A program made the position numbers and the translations under genes. Positions 61,600-64,000 of a stretch of 64,000 nt of DNA are shown here, piece after piece (within the stretch, counting starts at the first letter, position 1; each line of letters opens with the position of its first letter). Below the pieces are notes generated by a model that was given only the letters and a program-made list of their open reading frames with translations, made no database searches and had not been told where the DNA came from. Origin of the DNA: Leguminivora glycinivorella (taxonomy: Eukaryota; Arthropoda; Insecta; Lepidoptera; Tortricidae); NCBI RefSeq assembly GCF_023078275.1, contig NC_062973.1, positions 20,144,956 through 20,208,955 on the forward strand. Direction: 5' to 3'.

Positions 61600-63278
61600 A
61601 TAAATTAAATGTCTTCATGAGGGTACTTACCCCGAATACTGGAAGATGTCTCTCGTCACCCCCATACATAAATCTGGGTCTAAAGCCCAGGTTAACAATT
61701 ACCGTCCGATATCGATACAATCCTGTATATCGAAACTATTAGAGTCACTTATTCACGATACAATTTATCCGCTTTTCAAAAATAGAATCATACCCCAACA
61801 GCACGGTTTCATGAAAAATAAGTCAACATCTACCAATCTGCTTGTATACTCAAACTATTTGTTCTCAGCTATGGACAAACGTAGTCAGGTGGATGTTGTG
61901 TACACGGACTTCCGAAAAGCTTTTGATAAAGTGGACCACCTGCTACTCTTACGCAAATTAGCTTTTAATGGCATAAAAGGGAATCTATTGAGATGGTTCA
62001 TTTCTTACTTAGACAATCGTACCCAAAAAATTGTCATTAATGGCTATGAATCGCATGCGTCCCACGTAGTGTCAGGGGTGATTCAAGGATCAATTTTAGG
62101 ACCACTTCTATATTCTATATTTATCAATGACATTGGAAACTGTTTTAGTCATTGTAAATTCGCGATGTTTGCAGACGACCTTAAAATCTATAAAACGGTC
62201 AAAAATCAGCAGGACTGCACTCTCGTACAAGAGGACTTAGATCGGTTCAATCAGTATTGCCTAGATAATAAACTATTTCTTGCGCATGACAAGTGTGTTC
62301 AAATCACATTCACAAAAAATAAAAATAAAATCTTATCTAGATATGTTATAGGAGGGCAAACAGTCCAAAAAGTTTCGCTAGTGAAGGATCTTGGAGTGAC
62401 ATTTGATGAGAAGTTAACTTTTGATCATCATATAGACAAAATAACAGCCAAAGCTTTTCAAATGTTAGGGTTTATTCTTAGATCTGCTAAACCTCTAAAA
62501 AAATGTTCGTCATACCTAATGCTGTATAATGCTCTTGTGCGCCCGTACCTCGAGTATGCATCAGAGGTATGGAACCCACATTACGCCGTCTACATAAATG
62601 CGGTAGAAGCGGTACAGAAGCGTTTCCTTAGGGCCCTTCACTACAGACTCGAACGTACAACATTGTCTTATGCAAAGCTTCTGGATAGGTACAATATGAA
62701 GACGCTCGCAAGCAGACGTAACGCACAAGATGCTGCAGTGCTGTACAATATATGTACAGGGCATTATAACTGTGCGGAGCTATTAGAAGCTATTAGTTTT
62801 CGCGCTTCTAACCACAGGACACGAAACCAGTCCCTATTCGCGGTTCCAATGACTTCCACTAACGCTGGGGTGCGAGCTCCGCTTCGTAGGATGTGTGATA
62901 GCTACAACAAACGCCTGGTCTCGGTTGACATTTTCAATAACACTAAAATACGATTTAAGCGTTTAGTAAGCTCATTATTATAGTTCTAAGCCTCCAAAAT
63001 ATTCAATAATATTGTGTAACTAACTTCTTAATTTGTTTCTTAATATTTTTCTGCTGGTAACAATCTATGTAGCTTTATAAGTTAAGTTCAAGTCTTAGTA
63101 TACCTAAGTTTGTTAATTAGTTCCGATCACAATGCTGTCCCTAAAACTACTGTCATACCTCCTAGTGGGAATTGTGTTAGGATGTAGGCTATAAGTAAGA
63201 TTTTATAACTTGTCTGTATAAATATTATTGGTCTGTATCTGTTTTTTTCCCCAATAAAGAAAATAAAATAAAATAAAA
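61600..63278 (+). mobile_element. 5'-truncated non-LTR retrotransposon with RT
   Basis: The frame is entered from an in-frame stop at about 61607 and reads IKCLHEGTYPEYWKMSLVTP before the first ATG of the ORF at 61646. The motif G.YP..WK...V.PI.KSG lies in RT block 0/1. So the N-terminal half of ORF2 (APE-type endonuclease) and any ORF1 are gone. About 300 bp of 3' UTR ends in AATAAAGAAAATAAAATAAA. Confidence 0.9.
61646..62983 (+). CDS. reverse transcriptase ORF2, jockey/CR1-like, N-terminally truncated
   Basis: 445 residues without a stop or frameshift. NNYRPISI (17-24), QHGF...S (52-60), VVYTDFRKAFDKVDH (84-98, first catalytic D88), SGVIQGSILGPLLYSIFIND (143-162) and FAMFADDLK (172-180, catalytic D177 D178), then LGVTFDEKLTF and NALVRPYLEYASEVWNPHY. 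These are all palm motifs of jockey/CR1-type non-LTR retrotransposons. Family members usually have an endonuclease domain of about 220 residues upstream, which is missing here. Without it the product could not launch normal target-primed reverse transcription. Start at ATG 61646 is conventional only. The intact frame argues for a young insertion. Confidence 0.9.
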   Translation: MSLVTPIHKSGSKAQVNNYRPISIQSCISKLLESLIHDTIYPLFKNRIIPQQHGFMKNKSTSTNLLVYSNYLFSAMDKRSQVDVVYTDFRKAFDKVDHLLLLRKLAFNGIKGNLLRWFISYLDNRTQKIVINGYESHASHVVSGVIQGSILGPLLYSIFINDIGNCFSHCKFAMFADDLKIYKTVKNQQDCTLVQEDLDRFNQYCLDNKLFLAHDKCVQITFTKNKNKILSRYVIGGQTVQKVSLVKDLGVTFDEKLTFDHHIDKITAKAFQMLGFILRSAKPLKKCSSYLMLYNALVRPYLEYASEVWNPHYAVYINAVEAVQKRFLRALHYRLERTTLSYAKLLDRYNMKTLASRRNAQDAAVLYNICTGHYNCAELLEAISFRASNHRTRNQSLFAVPMTSTNAGVRAPLRRMCDSYNKRLVSVDIFNNTKIRFKRLVSSLL

Positions 63279-63373
63279 ATTGTATGTTTACATAAGATGG
63301 TACTATTAATCAATCGTTCAACTTGAGCAGCTAAACAAATATTGCCGCTATTATTTACGACTAAATAAATAAA

Positions 63374-63590
63374 TAAATATTATGGGACATTCTTACACAG
63401 ATTGACTGAGTCCCACGGTAAGCTCAAGAAGGCTTGTGTTGTGGGTACTCAGACAACGATATATATAATATACAAATACATAGAAAACATCCATGACTCA
63501 GGAACAAATATCTGTGTTCATCACACAAATAAATGCCCTTACCGGGATTCGAACCCGGGACCGCGGCATAGCAGGCAGGATCACTGGAAT
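63374..63590 (-). mobile_element. tRNA-derived SINE, second copy
   Basis: Inverse of 24341-24610, including GGGATTCGAACCCGGGACCG. The tRNA head is cut at about 63590 (lost A box), so this copy is 5'-truncated. The (ATTT)n/AAATA tail is at 63362-63380. Confidence 0.85.
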
Positions 63591-63662
63591 TAAAATTGTG
63601 TCGAATCGGTGTGGCATGCGTTAAAATATTTTGATAAAAGTTGCAAAGCTTGATTCTTTTTT

Positions 63663-63862
63663 TTTTTTATGGGATAGGAGGCAAACGAGCAGACAGGTCG
63701 CCTGATGGTAAGCGATCACCGCCGCCCATGGACACCCGAAACACCAGATGTGTTGGAGGTGCGTTGCCGGCCTTTAAGATGGGTGTACGCTCTTTTCTTG
63801 AAGATTTGAAGGTCGTATCGGTCCGGAAATACCGCAGGCGACAATTCATTCCACGTTATAGT
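63663..63862 (-). pseudogene. LINE 3' end, ORF2 C-terminus
   Basis: Minus frame TITWNELSPAVFPDRYDLQI then FKKRAYTHLKGRQRTSNTS... to a stop at about 63716, GATCGCTTACCATCAGGCGA, then poly-A. Same family as 30300-30526, where upstream words differ. Confidence 0.85.
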
Positions 63863-63919
63863 CAACTTTGACTTAGGAAAGGTTTAAAAATTTATTATAT
63901 TTTGTATTGTATTGTATTT

Positions 63920-64000
63920 TCGTTTAATAATATTATCTCCAGTTCTAGGCTTGGAAGGTCAGATGGCAGTCGCTTAAATCTTGGGAGCAGTTCAAAGCAG
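63920..64000 (-). repeat. possible SINE fragment at window edge
   Basis: GCTTGGAAGGTCAGATGGCAG resembles the inverse of the ATCTGACCTTCCAACC part of the SINE at 8894-9231. It runs off the window. Confidence 0.4.

Overview
The window looks like AT-rich, repeat-dominated intergenic DNA from a moth or butterfly (Lepidoptera). I base this on the repeats: a short Helitron-like repeat (TC...CTAG inserted between A and T), tRNA-derived SINEs, LINE 3' ends and many small inverted-repeat elements of the kind common in lepidopteran genomes. The species assignment is inference from remembered repeat types; no database was searched. I found no host protein-coding gene, no rRNA and no convincing functional tRNA gene. 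Nearly all recognisable sequence is transposable-element (TE) debris, often nested.

Layout. 0-9.7 kb: degraded LINE ends, a MITE carrying a SINE-like insert (4.0-4.4 kb), a diverged tandem array (5.2-5.8 kb), a TA-flanked MITE (6.0 kb), a Helitron-like repeat (7.4 kb), and a SINE with a 12-bp target duplication (8.9 kb). 9.7-17.1 kb: a dense block of foldback elements. It includes tRNA-bearing inverted-repeat elements (10.0, 10.7-11.7 and 13.5 kb) and two copies of an element with a hammerhead-ribozyme-like core (12.1 and 15.5 kb). 17-23 kb: MITEs and a 537-bp SINE-like insertion. 23.4-25.6 kb: a LINE relic split by a 1.05-kb terminal-inverted-repeat element that itself carries a SINE. 26-37 kb: MITEs, LINE tails and long inverted repeats. 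39-40.3, 48.6-48.9 and 50.9-52.1 kb: three 5'-truncated insertions of LINEs whose C-terminal domain resembles the CCHC plus PD-(D/E)XK-like endonuclease of R2-type elements. 42.7 kb: an RTE-type LINE tail. 55-61 kb: more MITEs, including a hAT-like one inside a Helitron relic. 61.6-63.3 kb: a LINE with a long intact reverse-transcriptase ORF.

Four things stand out. (1) Three unrelated inverted-repeat families carry a tRNA-like sequence between or inside their arms, in two of them with the tRNA 3' part duplicated into the opposite arm. (2) Short foldback elements with 12-15 bp target duplications share a GTTTC-hairpin domain, and in one family it closely matches a hammerhead ribozyme core. (3) A SINE-like family leaves insertions of only about 24 bp, each flanked by an exact target duplication. 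(4) Two divergent LINEs each keep a long open C-terminal endonuclease ORF with no reverse transcriptase.

The genes present are retroelement genes only. The reverse transcriptase and endonuclease ORFs, if expressed, would act in target-primed reverse transcription; everything else appears non-autonomous.
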